A stretch of 64,000 nucleotides of DNA from Liopterus haemorrhoidalis (Eukaryota; Arthropoda; Insecta; Coleoptera; Dytiscidae), in contig OZ020622.1 of the NCBI GenBank assembly GCA_963971575.1, positions 7,664,279 through 7,728,278 on the forward strand, read 5' to 3'. A program made the translations under genes and the position numbers. Positions 53,220 to 64,000 of the stretch are shown here, piece after piece. Within the stretch, counting starts at the first letter, position 1; each line of letters opens with the position of its first letter. The notes under the pieces were generated by a model that ran no database searches, was not told where the DNA came from, and saw only the letters and a program-made list of their open reading frames with translations.

Positions 53220-54390
53220 CGAATCATGGATTATTGTACTCCAAGCCAATCAAGTGCCATATCTGCTACAGACATCGGCTACCATGGAACGCCACTTGGT
53301 TCTATCGTTCACTACACTAATTAGTTTTCGAAAATTTTTGTCCCTGTCTCACTTATAATACTAGAAATAATAGTTATTCTTCTACGTCCTCTTTCACGTT
53401 TTTTGTCACATGGTCCACTTCATAACTTCCACTCTGTATTTCTTTCCCTCACTATGTGACCAAAAAATGTTGACCTGCTGTCTTTTAATTTTACTTAATA
53501 ACTCTGTTTACTTTCATTTTATTTAATATCTTTAGATTGTTCACTCTGTCACTCCACGGTACTTTTAAACATTTGCTCATTTCACAGGCTTTTATTTTAT
53601 TAATATTATATTTATTTAACACCCAGCATTCACTTCCATACGTCAAAATACTCATAGCAGTTGATTATACGATTTTTAGTACCTAAATTAAAATTTCTGT
53701 TAAATTAAAGTTTATGAAATGCAGCTTTAGTCATGCCTATTTTGGTATTAATTTCTGAAACTGATTTTCATTTATATTATATAATACTTCCCGTAAATTT
53801 GTATTGTTTTACATGTTTTGTTTCTGTGTTATTTATTTTTAAGTTTTAGTAGGTATTGGTCACATTTTTTGACATTACCATGTAAACTCTTTTCTCGGTA
53901 TTCAGTTGAAAACCTCATTCTTCACTCTTTCTCTGTACAATTTCAATCAGTTGTACTAAATCTGCTTCACTTTCCGCCAGGAGTAACGTGTCATCTGTAT
54001 ACCTGATGTTATTATATCTTTTTCCTCCAAATTTTACTCCTCCGCTGTTTAATATACATTTAAATATCTGTTCGCTATAAATATTAAATAATATCGGCGA
54101 CAATACACATCCTTGTCTTACTTCGTTTTTTATTTTTCTGTATTCTGTTAGGTTGTTTTCAATTCGGACTGCTGCTGACTGCGTTTCATACAAGTTGTTG
54201 ATTATTATTCGAATATATTTGTTATCAACATACAACTCTTTGAGTATTTTCATCATCTTGGTATGGTTTACATTGTCAAAAGCTTTGCTGAAGTCTAAAA
54301 AGGCCACATATAATTCTTTATTTACTTCTATTCTTCTATCAATAATAGTTGTACCTGTACTACCTATATTGAATAAAATTTTACAGTAAA
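53220..54390 (-). pseudogene. RTE-like LINE, RT to C-terminus
   Basis: Minus strand. RT frame 54307-53915: A-F-L-D-F-S-K-A-F-D-N-V, L-Y-E-T-Q-S-A-A-V-R, V-R-Q-G-C-V-L-S-P-I-L-F-N-I-Y-S-E and I-R-Y-T-D-D-T-L-L-L-A-E-S (Y-A-D-D changed to Y-T-D-D). Farther along, in other phases: I-L-T-Y-G-S-E-C-W, then D-R-T-K-W-R-S-M-V-A-D-V-C at about 53290-53250, the usual last residues. The 5' end is truncated near a frameshift at 54310. It is co-oriented with the fragment at 51290-51615. Confidence 0.78.
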
Positions 54391-54941
54391 TTCAGATTTG
54401 ACATTTACTTTATTCTTAAAGTCTTTGGAACATTAAAAAAAAAACACATCCTCTGTAATTTTTAAATTCTGCTTTATCAAAATAGAATTTGGTACCCTAC
54501 TGTTTCAAAACACTTTCCTTAAAAAGTAAATAAAATTTAAACACATGCTTTTAAAAAATTGTATCCAATAACACTTGAATATAAAGCTTTCCATAACATT
54601 ATCCATCCATTTCCAATATTTTTACATCACGGTAACATAAGATTAAGAAGTATTCCATTTAAGGGTGTCTTAAACCTGCTTTTAGCGACAACATATAAGT
54701 TGTTTCTTTTTTTCAAAATGTGAGTTTACAGAGACGTACTGGCAACATAAAAATTGGAGGTATAAAAAAGAAGAGTATCAATGCAACTGGCAATTGTGCA
54801 GACTCAGGCTGCTTATAAATGACGGCGTCAAAACCAAAATGACGTAAGTCACATTTTGAAAAAGCTGATTACATGTGGTAGCACAAAGAAGACAGTAGTA
54901 TATTTTCTCCTGGTACTGAATTTATAAGAATTTCAAATTAG

Positions 54942-55534
54942 AATTATATATGTTACGGCCAAAGCTCGAAATCGGCCAAAGTGGGAAATGGTCGGCCAAT
55001 TCGGGAACTGGCTAATATAGGCACATATTGATCCGATCTTTTCTTGATTTTAGGATTTGGCCAGCCAGTTTGCGAAATGACATGGGGCGATCAGCCAAAG
55101 TCGGAAGAAAGAAGTCATGAGCAGATTGGGTGTTTGTATAATCATAATCACATTATATTGATTATTATACTAAATTATCAACATCAGTCAAATTAGTTTA
55201 TTATAGTAAATTATCAATCTCTATCATTCCTTGTTACAACAAGATGAACTTTTATGACATTTCGAATTACACAACAGTTTGTTATTTCTACATTTGCAGC
55301 TGGAAATATAGACTGTATCTGGCTTTGGCTATGCCTCGATTTTCTTACCGAACAGTCTTGCATCAGCACATCGAATATTGTGCAGGTATTTCCCGGCACT
55401 TCGCAAAGTGGCCGGCCAAAGTAGCATAAACATAGTACATCGAACATTGGGCACACGTCTCGGCCAAAGTGCGAAATTCCGGCCAATTCGGGAACTGATC
55501 GAACTTCGGACTTTGGCCGTAACATATATAATTT
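54942..55534. mobile_element. MITE with repeated GGCCAAAG motifs
   Basis: Ends AATTATATATGTTACGGCCA and its inverse, matching over ~23 bp. Motifs CGGCCAAAGTGCGAAAT and CGGCCAATTCGGGAACTG recur at both sides of the element (54973-55016, 55405-55500). 593 bp without transposase. The AT palindrome at the borders hides any target duplication. Confidence 0.75.
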
Positions 55535-55589
55535 AAAATATCAAATCAAAGTAAAACAATTTGTTTCTCGAAATGAACAAAATGTGACT

Positions 55590-56400
55590 TACACCACCTG
55601 CCTTTAACCCCTCTAATATTTCTTAGCTATAAGTTGTTAGCTCGCACGTTCTTTTTGTATTTTTCATGGTTTAGTTTGTATCTGTGGCCACGAAGTTGTG
55701 CGTCAATATTCATATTCATTAACGAAGTCATATCGCAGTTGAAGCAGTTGGTAAACATTTGGAACATAATTATCAAGTCACCACGAGTGCGACGAACTTC
55801 AAGAGACGATAGTCCTAGTTTGCGTAGTCTTGCTTCATCATATGATAGAGAACGAAATGTGGATGGGATTTTAGTGAAAAGTCTCTGCACACTCTCCAGT
55901 AGTTTTGAGAAGGTTAGGTGACCATACTGAAGCACTAAATTCGAGTAGTGATCGCACGTACGTGGTAAAAAGTTTGACTAGAAGTGTAGGAGTTAAATAG
56001 AAACTCTTCATAATGAGGTAAATTATTCAATTTGCTTTCTTTACTACCTCAACTACGTGTTCAGACCAACTTAGATCGCTACATACAGTTACTCCAGAAT
56101 CAAAATGTTCGCACGCCTTGCTCAATGTTTGCCCGTCAATAAAATAATCAAGGCACGGGTTATTGCACACCATAATCAGAATCGTAAATTTACCGTAATT
56201 GATGGGAATCCTCCAATTAGCTGACCAAGTGGCAATACATTTCAGATCATCCTGAAGAGTGTTACCGTCCGTTATAGGGGAGTTGAAAAGTTTTAAGTCG
56301 TCAGCAAAAGAAGAACGATTCGATTTTATAGTATCATCAGGATAAGCCATATAAACTAGGAATAGTAGGGATCCCAATACTGAATATATACTTCATTAAT
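55590..56400 (-). pseudogene. CR1-like LINE RT, 3' part
   Basis: Frame 56377-56027 reads G-S-L-L-F-L-V-Y, S-S-F-A-D-D-L-K-L-F (F-A-D-D active site intact), W-S-A-N-W-R-I-P-I-N-Y-G-K and V-C-S-D-L-S-W-S-E-H. Frame 55935-55627 has L-E-S-V-Q-R-L-F-T, L-S-Y-D-E-A-R-L-R-K-L-G-L and R-R-T-R-G-D-L-I-I-M-F. About one frameshift lies between them. 5'-truncated. Confidence 0.8.
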
Positions 56401-56445
56401 ATATATACATACTTCACATACGAAAAACAATACGTTAGATCCTAC

Positions 56446-56497
56446 TTTTTAGGGTTTTGTAGGTATGACCAAAAAACCCTTATACCGTCATTTTGTC

Positions 56498-56555
<58 letters not shown>

Positions 56556-57619
56556 TCGGTAAAAATTGTAGCCAAACGGCTAAACCTAGAGAGTTGAAAA
56601 TTGGCATGCTTGTACAACTTTTTGACCCGCACATAGGAAAAATACTAAAACATCTAAAATACATATCCCCCTAAAAATATAAACAAATATGTACTCATCG
56701 AAAAAAAAAATATTTTTTTAAAATTCTGAGTAGGGTATCAAATGAAAGCCCTTAGTACGTGGATTAACGATCAAAATTAAATTTTTGCAAAATAAATTAT
56801 TTTGAAGCGATTTTTGCCAAAATTGTGCAAAAAATTTTTTGTCCCACACCCTGTAGCCCAGATGGTTTAAACTAAAAATGTGAAAAAATTCTAAGTAATG
56901 TATAATGGTGTGAACCGGAATAGTACAACAGGAATTTTTGATCAGATTATGTTTTCGGAAAATAACGCATTTTTTGTGTTTTTTTGTTGACGATGCATAC
57001 ATATTATACTCTTATAACACACTAATTTGATAAGCGTTTGGTGGTCTAGTGGCTCAGTTGCTCGACAACCACACAGGATCGCTATTCACTACACAGGTTC
57101 GTTCCTGGCTTGTGGAGTCAATTTTATTTTTTGTTTTTTTTTTCATATTTATTATGTTTAAATTAATTTGTTAAAATTCTAGTTATATTTTAGCACATTT
57201 TGAATTTAATTTTCAAGAGCGTAAATTTAATAACCAATTGGAATTATATTTTCATTCTGTGTCATTTATACGAAGCCAGAGGGGCGGAGCGTATGATTTA
57301 AGACAACCAATGAAAGCCATAGGCCCAATTTTCAAAATCTTAATGAACCTTGTTATATAAAAAAAATACTGCACTTATTTAGAAACCTAAATAATGATAT
57401 TAGGTATTCGAATCAAATTAACAAAAAAATATTTTAACATAAAATTTGTTTTTAAAGCTCTGAGATTAACAGACGACAAATTATTTTAAAAAGATCGTGC
57501 ATTTTGCCTTGGTTACTACAAAGCAAAATTTGTCCTACACACTCAGCATGCCGCCTTTACTTATTATATACCTGCGAAACCCTGCAATGTGTGAAAATTC
57601 ACACTTCACATCAATTTTT
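56446..57619 (+). mobile_element. Family B Helentron-like element, complete (B10)
   Basis: T run, AGGGTTTTGTAGGTAT (56451-56466), (TCTG)14 at about 56499-56555, the same body blocks as B4, a tRNA-like segment (57037-57118). Then the inverted subterminal repeat ATACCTGCGAAACCCT (57568-57583), hairpin GTGTGAA-AA-TTCACAC (57589-57604), TTCACATCAATTTTTT. A ~70-bp unrelated piece at about 57455-57545 interrupts the right part relative to B4. 1174 bp. Confidence 0.75.
57037..57118 (+). other. tRNA-like segment inside B10
   Basis: TGGTGGTCTAGTGGCTCAGT (A-box-like) and ACAGGTTCGTTCCTGG (B-box-like) about 45 nt apart. The ends can partly pair. It differs from the segments of B4 and B11. Confidence 0.5.
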
Positions 57620-58221
57620 TGATAGTTAATAAAAATGCATCTAGACAAAATTGAGATATTATCCAAATTTACATATCAATATAGTCATTAAGATGATTGA
57701 ATATTTCTGAATGAATACAGAATTATCCTTTTTTAAATGTTGTGAAATGAAAGTTCAGCTACCCTAGTAGACATTAAAATGCATCCATGTTACAATTTTT
57801 ATAGATAATAACTTTGGTTTACAGCCATATTAAACAATTGGTCGTAACATTTCCATTACAATATCGTGCAGTTCATTTAATAAATTCATTGTAAAATGAA
57901 GCTCTTTTGTCAGTTAATTCAATAACCAGGAAAACAAAAGAACAGAAAGAAAGTTTTAAAATATTCTTTTGAAGATGTTTAGTACTAAATTCTAATTCAA
58001 TGAGAATTTTAAAATTTGAATGATATAGAAATGTGTTTAAAAATTAAAGATTTAAATACGGTGATTGAAATGGAGTTCTTACAATAGTGGCTTTTACACA
58101 CCGACGCTTTTCATAAATGCCTAGGAGCGTACGATTTTTTAAATAAATAAATAATAATAAAATAATAAACGTATATGGTGCAGAGGAGGTAAGTTCTCCG
58201 TTTCTAGACCGCCGGCCATAG
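57620..58221. other. Unassigned AT-rich DNA
   Basis: Nothing supported. Confidence 0.35.
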
Positions 58222-58575
58222 ATATGATATAGGAGTGTCTGGAGTTTCTTGTTTATGCCTACAAAACCCTAGATATTTCTATATGTTATTTTATCCGCAG
58301 ATTCTTAGAAAAAAAATCTACAAAATATTTTTCATATCGATCATAAGATATAGGAGTATGTAAAGTTTCTTGTTTATGCCTAGGAAATCCAACACATTTC
58401 TATATGTAATTATATTTGTAGAAACTTAGAGAGTGAATCTGCAAAATACCTGTCAATCAAGAGACAGGGTGACCCCAGTTAGCCAACCACGAGAACCTTA
58501 GGAAAAAATGACGTCACAATGTTACCCAGATCACATACACACACTTGCTAATTATATATGTATATCATATTTTCG
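58222..58575 (-). mobile_element. Family D fragment (copy 3)
   Basis: About two and a half minisatellite units (TTGTTTATGCCTACAAAACC, TCTACAAAATATTTTTCATA), then TCAATCAAGAGACAGGGTGA, CAGTTAGCCAACCACGAGAA, TGACGTCACAATGTTACC and CACTTGCTAATTATAT. Relative to copy 1 the outer ~30-bp repeats sit on the other side of the array, so it is rearranged. The hairpin end is absent. Confidence 0.65.
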
Positions 58576-59401
58576 AACAAGAAAAAAACAGAATATATAC
58601 CATATTGTCGGACAGAGAGACTATTAAATACTTTAGACTGAATCGACCCCAGAGCTGATTGCACAATATCGGAAGTTAAAAATCCGATAAGTATTTTTAA
58701 AAGATACATTTTATTGTTTTATTGCCAACATTATTGCTACCTCTTTAAAAAAAGAAACCATATTTTCTTTCCAAACCAACGTAGAAACCTTAAATAAACA
58801 GCTTATTTAAAAAAAGAAGCTATTTTAATTAATTTAATTGCAATTGATCGTTTTTTGTGGTAACTGTCAACTTTTGAAAAATGGACAAGAGAAGTTTTGG
58901 AAATGAGCTCCTCACTTGTACAATTTTATAATTGTTACTTGTAAAATTTTAATAATTCTAATTCAATTAATTTTTTTATTACAAATGAATCTGTCGTCAT
59001 TTATAAATTACCTATAACATATGTACTGAATAACAAAAGATTTGTCTACAATTCAATTTTAATTAAATTTTCATTTTGATAAATAAATGAAACTGTCGTG
59101 TTTAAAATTTGTAACAAGATTCAAAACAAATAAAAAAAGTTGACAAATGAAATTACAAATTGTGATCATGAACTGATCACATTTCAAAATAAAATCAGTA
59201 AATATAAAGTGTATGATTTTAATTGACGCGCACATTGTTGGAATGGAAACAGTATTACATTTGTTATTGACGGAATACTTGGGAAAGAATATCGAAACGA
59301 GGTAAATAAAATATCTAATAGTATGTACCGTAAATATAAGAGAATATCCAGATATTTGGTTACGGTTAGTAATGATTTTTGTTAAATTAATTAATTGGTA
59401 T
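58576..59401. other. Unassigned AT-rich DNA
   Basis: Nothing supported. Confidence 0.35.
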
Positions 59402-59594
59402 TATGAATTATTGGGAATATAAATATGCGTTTTTAAGATAAGTTAAAAGGTTTTTGTTGTTAATTGGAGAGCTGATTATTTTTACAACCACAAAAAATGG
59501 GGTTCACAGACCAAATTATTAGTTTTAAGAAAAGGGCTGGCAAAATCTTGTGAGAGACGGGGAATCGTGAGTGAACCATCACCGGAGTGGGACG
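59402..59594 (+). repeat. Dispersed repeat, copy 2
   Basis: Same-orientation match of 1408-1600. Outside these borders the two loci do not match. Confidence 0.7.
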
Positions 59595-61085
59595 AACAGT
59601 CCCACTAATGACCAAAAGTCCGAATTAATAGATATAAATTATTAGATTTCCAAATCTATCGTCTATTTCAAGTTAAAAAAAAGTAGATAGCGGTGCGAAC
59701 CGAGTACGATTTACACTGGATAAATACAGTATAGCGGAAAATTTAAAATAAGTTACAACTAGGGCATGGGCGTAGTAACTGGGTTAGCAAGTGATTTTTT
59801 TTAATTTAAAAAAGGTTAATAAGATATTGAAATAAACAAGGCAGATAATACACTTACGTTATTTATACGACATAAATTCAGTTTAATGGGAAATTTGAAA
59901 AAGTTAAAAAAATATTAATTTTAAAAATTATGTATTATATATAAAAAGAGAGAATTGGCTAAAAAAGTTTATATAAAGCAATAAAACAAACAATATATCT
60001 TCAGAGCTAAAGTTTCTTATTTAAATAATTATTGTAAATAAAAATTAAAAATATATGTATATATGAAGGTCTAAAAATTATATCAATAACTTCTTCTTTG
60101 GACACAATCAGCTGGGCTGTCTTTTGGCTTCACATTAGTCCTCTCTCTTGATCTGTTAATTGTAAAGTGTCAAAAAATATTTATATGTCAGATAATCTAA
60201 AAAATATATAACTGCGTAAAAACAAATTACATGGAGAATTTTCTCCATAAAATCTATGCCAAGAATATAAATAAAAGTCTAAAGATGTAAATAATAACAA
60301 AATATACGAAAAAAATTAAATAATATAAATAATATATATTTCCAATGTACGACACTGAACATCTGTCAACTTGGACTAAAAACAATATTTTAACAGTGTA
60401 ATAGGGATGACGATCTAAACTAATCCGAAGCAAGGACAAACAGCTCCTATCTTCTTACACACATTTTTCTACTTGGAATAGACCATAGTTCCGCCTAAAT
60501 GTTTGGAATAGCCTATATGATATTTTATAATTTTGACAGCTATTTACCATGGCAACATAAAATGGCCAACTAGAAGCTATGGTTTAAAGCGATTATTATG
60601 GTTATTTAGATTTGTCAGTTGAACTGATGTATTTTAATTTACTCATGATTCTCATTTACAAATTTTATAATATAAAAGTGTACATTTGATAATGTTTAGA
60701 AATGGCAGTTAGTCACCATGGCAACTCTTTACGCACTAGTGCTTAAAATTGCCATTTAAGATACTAAAATGCGTGCGTAAAGTGCCTACTTTATGCCAGA
60801 TAGAAAAAATTACTTTTTATTTATTTACTACATAGTTTGTTTTTGTCTGGTTGAAATTCATTAACTAGATATAGAATTTTAGCACGATCTTAGTGCAGAA
60901 TGGATAAATATCTCCATTTGTCTTCTTCAAGAGCGTTTTAATAACATATCCAGGAATTCTTGAAGGTATAATACTCCATTTAACAAGATAAAGAAGTATT
61001 GAACGTCCGGAAATTTCGCGTGAGGATTTATGGGATAAAAAGCATTATATAGGATTACCAAAGCTGAAAATTGTAGCTTCTAGAC
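59595..61085. other. Unassigned AT-rich DNA
   Basis: One degraded MITE end (CATAGTTCCGCCTAAATGTT, near 60487) is of the 28321 family. Otherwise I see no element or gene. Confidence 0.35.
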
Positions 61086-61160
61086 CAGTAGTTCTCAACC
61101 GCTGTACTATGGTATATTAATATGTCACTTGTATGAACTATAAAAGGTTGAGAACTATAG
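61086..61160. mobile_element. Deleted hAT MITE
   Basis: CAGTAGTTCTCAACC and, inverted, GGTTGAGAACTATAG, 75 bp in all. The left flank TTCTAGAC resembles the targets of the other hATs here, but the right flank does not match it. Related to 13905-14077. Confidence 0.6.
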
Positions 61161-61529
61161 AACCAATGTTTGGAACCAAGTGTGAATTTCTATTGTTACA
61201 TATCTTTTTCTGTACAATATTGATTTCTAATTTATCACTATGCAGTGCAGATAAGGAAGGGTGAAAAGGGAGACAAGTATAGATAAAAAAAGAAATATTA
61301 CTTTCTGGAAAGGTGGAAAAATTATTTCAATTGTAATAAATAATTCAGCTATCAAAATTCGACTGGTGTAGCATTGATATAGACCTCCTTTCGTATGGTT
61401 TTTGCCTTTTATCATTATTGTGGATGTTTTTGCTATGAAATAAAGTAAAATAATGCGCTGGCTGAACAGAGTGAGATACGTTATTTACCCCGCAAATATT
61501 ACTGAATGCTAGAAAGTCCCAGAACATTA

Positions 61530-62417
61530 AAAAATTGATGTGAAGTGTGAATTTTCACACATTTCAGGGTTTTGCAGGTATTTAATAACTGAATGATGAT
61601 TATTTGGGATGCCAAAACAAATTTTATGTTCAAATATATTTTTATGAATTTTAATTCGAATGCCTAATACCATTATTTAAGTTTCTAAATATGTGCAGTA
61701 TTTTTTTTTACATAGGTTCATTAATATTTTGAAAATTGCGCCTATGGCTTCTATTGGTTGCTTAAATCATTAGCCCCGCCCTCTGATTTCGTATACATCA
61801 AACAGAATTAAGTTATAATTTCAACACTTCCCACTGGTTATTAAATTTACGCTTTTAAAAATTAAATGCAACATTTACAAAAATATAACTAGAATTTTGA
61901 CAAAATAATTTAAACAAATGAAAACTGCAAAAAAAAACAAAAAAAAATAAATTGACAGGATTCGAACCCTAGTTTGCAAGTTACCTGGTTGACAAATTAC
62001 AAAACCAATGACTAAACGCACATAGCTATGAGCGCTGACGTATCAACTTCGTTACAAAGCGAATTAAATATTTAACATATTTTGGTTAAAAACACAAAAA
62101 ATGCATTATTTTCCGAAAACATAATCTGATCAAAAATTCCTGTTGTACTATTCCGGTTCACACCAATATACATTACTTAGAATTTTTTCAGATTTTTAGT
62201 TTAAACCATCTGGGCTACAGGGTGTGGGACAAAAAAATTTTTGCACAATTTGGACAAAAATCGCATCAAAATAATTTATTTTGCAAAAATAAAATTTTGA
62301 TCGTTAATCCACGTACTAAGGGCTTTCATTTAATACCAGATAGACAGACAGACAGACAGACAGACGACAAAATGACGGTATAAAGGTTTTTTTGTCATAC
62401 CTACAAAACCCTAAAAA
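61530..62417 (-). mobile_element. Family B Helentron-like element, both ends present (B11)
   Basis: Inverted copy: hairpin GTGTGAA-TT-TTCACAC and AGGGTTTTGCAGGTAT at the left, (CAGA)n at 62341-62366, ATACCTACAAAACCCT at the right. A tRNA-like segment is at 61955-62030. About 200 bp between the microsatellite and the GGTATCAAATG block are deleted, so it is 888 bp. Confidence 0.75.
61955..62030 (-). other. tRNA-like segment inside B11
   Basis: On the minus strand, AGGGTTCGAATCCTGTCAA is a perfect-looking B box. GTGCGTTTAGTCATTGG is a possible A box about 45 nt before it. The clearest pol III-like box of the three copies. Confidence 0.5.
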
Positions 62418-62639
62418 CAAATATAATTACTAGCATAATTAATAAAAGCGTGTTTTTTACTTCCCCGACCTTAATATCAGGTCGTCAAGGATAAAATTTG
62501 TAGTTAATAATATTGCCAACATTAACAGCTTATTATTTGACATTGGCTTAATATATATATTTTTTTTTTTTTTTGGAAAGTTATACATCTCGCCTGTTTA
62601 GATAAATCATTGTATGCTCTAAAAAATATCAAAAACTTT

Positions 62640-63230
62640 TTTAACATTAATTTTGTTGAAAATGGAACGGTCGGAAATTTGCACTATTATGAAGTATGAG
62701 TTCTTACGTGGAACTACGGCATCGCAGACCGCGCGAAACATTAATAGTGTATTTGGCTCTAGTGTTACTACGCAGCAGACAATATTAAATTGGTTCGCCA
62801 AATTTCGTACAGATAAGGTAAAAACCAAACAGAAAAAAAACTGGCTCATCGATCACAGTAGAAATATACTGAAACCAACTGGACGAAATGATGCAAAAAC
62901 TTAAAGAAAAACAGCCTAGATTGGTCAACATATTGACTCCTATCTTATTGCATGATAACGCTAGACCACACACTGCACAAATGACTGTGGCAAAACTACA
63001 GGAATTGGAGTTGGATCTTCTTCATCATCCTCCATATTCACCAGACCTAGCCCCACTGACTACCACAATTTGGACAACTTTTAATAGGAAAACTGACAAT
63101 ATTGTAAAACTGGCCTTCCAGGAATTCATTGACTCTCGTCATCCAGGGTTTTATACCACCGGCCTGAACAACCTGCCGCTTAAATGGCAAAAGTGTATAG
63201 ACAATATGGGTGCATACTTTGATGAATAAA
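62640..63230 (+). pseudogene. mariner transposase with large internal deletion
   Basis: Starts M-E-R-S-E-I-C-T-I-M-K-Y-E-F at 62659, then T-A-R-N-I-N-S-V-F-G, N-W-F-A-K-F-R. About 180 residues are then missing; reading resumes near 62843 in another phase at I-T-V-E-I-Y and E-M-M-Q-K-L-K-E-K-Q-P-R-L-V. The second D is in L-H-D-N-A-R-P-H-T-A, the third in P-D-L-A-P is frameshifted, and it ends W-Q-K-C-I-D-N-M-G-A-Y-F-D-E. TIRs are not clear. Confidence 0.85.
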
Positions 63231-63284
63231 ATAATTCCTTATATTTGTTATCAACCAACTTTGCCTTTTTTTCTACAAATTTCA

Positions 63285-63600
63285 TCCTTGATGATTTAAT
63301 ATATAAGGGGCAAATATTGTAATCACGAAAATTTTCGGTATCGAGATTTTGACTGATGACCACGTTTCATGGTCCAGGGAATCCAAAAAACCTATTTTCG
63401 AAGTGCCGTCCGTATGTGTGTGTGTCTGTGTCTGTTTGTGTTTGTGTGAGTGTGTGTGTCTGTGTGTAGTGTATACACGATAACTCAAAAACGGTTAAAC
63501 TTAGAGAGTTCGTTATGGTTCTAAAAAATTCTACTATTAATTGGGAAGAATCATATTGTTTTTATGAAGATCCAAAACAGAAAACGGAAGTTATTAAACT
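63285..63600 (+). mobile_element. Family C, distant relative of A with (TG)n tract
   Basis: AATATATAAGGGGCAAATAT and GTATCGAGATTTTGAC resemble the left part of family A. Then GTGCCGTCCGT, a (TGTG/TCTG) tract at 63412-63469, and ACACGATAACTCAAAAACGG. The right end is not identified. Confidence 0.5.
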
Positions 63601-63654
63601 CTAAAATTTTAAAAAATTCATAACTAGTAAACCAAGCCTTGAACAAAAATTTGA

Positions 63655-63915
63655 ATAAAATATTTATTTATTTATTTATTTTACATCGGCCTATTTCTGC
63701 AACGAGGCAAATCGCCGATGCCTGGGAATGAGCTCCTACACCTGGATGAGGGGTGAATGATTGTGAAAATGGGAGTAATGTAAACATATTATTCTCGCCC
63801 GAATAATATCACCAACGAAGGAGGCTCAAACCACCGACCACTAAGACCTTAGACTGTTTCTACCAGTCTAAAACCGCACGACTTAATGCAGTCGGCCACT
63901 CCGTTGGCTCATTAA
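63655..63915 (-). mobile_element. tRNA-derived SINE with (AAAT)n tail
   Basis: Minus strand: GAGCCAACGGAGTGGCCGAC (A-box region) at about 63890-63910, GGTGGTTTGAGCCTCC (B-box) at about 63822-63837, with a long variable-arm-like hairpin TAGACTGGTAGAAACAGTCTA between. A body with GGTGTAGGAGCTCATTCCCA follows. The tail is (ATTT)n on the plus strand at 63658-63682. The long arm suggests a class II (Leu/Ser-type) tRNA source. No target duplication was seen. Confidence 0.7.
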
Positions 63916-64000
63916 GAATTATTTTAAGCAATTCTGTTTCTTATCTATTAATTTTTAATGACTATATTCTTTAATGAGCTTTATCAGGGCCAGCCATCTT

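Overview
The window reads as AT-rich, repeat-dominated DNA from an insect (at least an arthropod). The reasons are the mix of mobile elements: mariner, Tc1, PIF/Harbinger, hAT, Penelope-like and several LINE clades, tRNA-derived SINEs, and many short elements carrying (TCTG)n microsatellites. No host gene could be recognised with confidence. Nearly every interpretable open frame is a decayed transposase or reverse transcriptase with frameshifts, nonsense codons or deletions. I could not assign an insect order.

Layout. 0-10 kb: a short TIR element, LINE 3' ends, two copies of a (TCTG)n element (family A), a hAT-like MITE and a Penelope-like element with a GIY-YIG domain. 10-20 kb: a hAT element with a perfect 8-bp target duplication; a 4-kb structure bounded by outward-facing hairpin/CTAG termini (family D) holding a ~115-bp minisatellite, a small hAT and a Tc1 transposase pseudogene; a Harbinger element with a MADF-like and a transposase remnant; and a mariner. 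20-31 kb: three LINE fragments, one R4/Dong-like with a restriction-like nuclease next to a TAA run; a palindromic Harbinger MITE; pogo-like MITEs; a mariner; a second Harbinger. 31-42 kb: a deleted Tc1, a nested MITE, a conserved gene fragment of unknown role, a complete family B element, a LINE between ~180-bp direct repeats, and a foldback-like element holding a SINE with a 13-bp duplication. 42-50 kb: a mariner inserted in a plant-type mariner fragment, families A and B side by side, a second foldback-like element with an 89-bp minisatellite, and a second hAT. 50-64 kb: Tc1, LINE and mariner relics, two more complete family B elements, a MITE and a SINE.

The most notable structure is a pair of non-autonomous families, A and B. 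Each starts in a T run, has 11-16 bp subterminal inverted repeats, a (TCTG)n tract near the left end, and a short hairpin just before a T-rich right end. This is the architecture described for Helentron-associated (HINE/DINE-like) rolling-circle elements. Three family B copies also hold a tRNA-like segment with A and B boxes at the same internal place, and the three segments differ from one another. These elements do not form a pathway; the region is a layered record of insertions, and nesting gives relative ages at several points.
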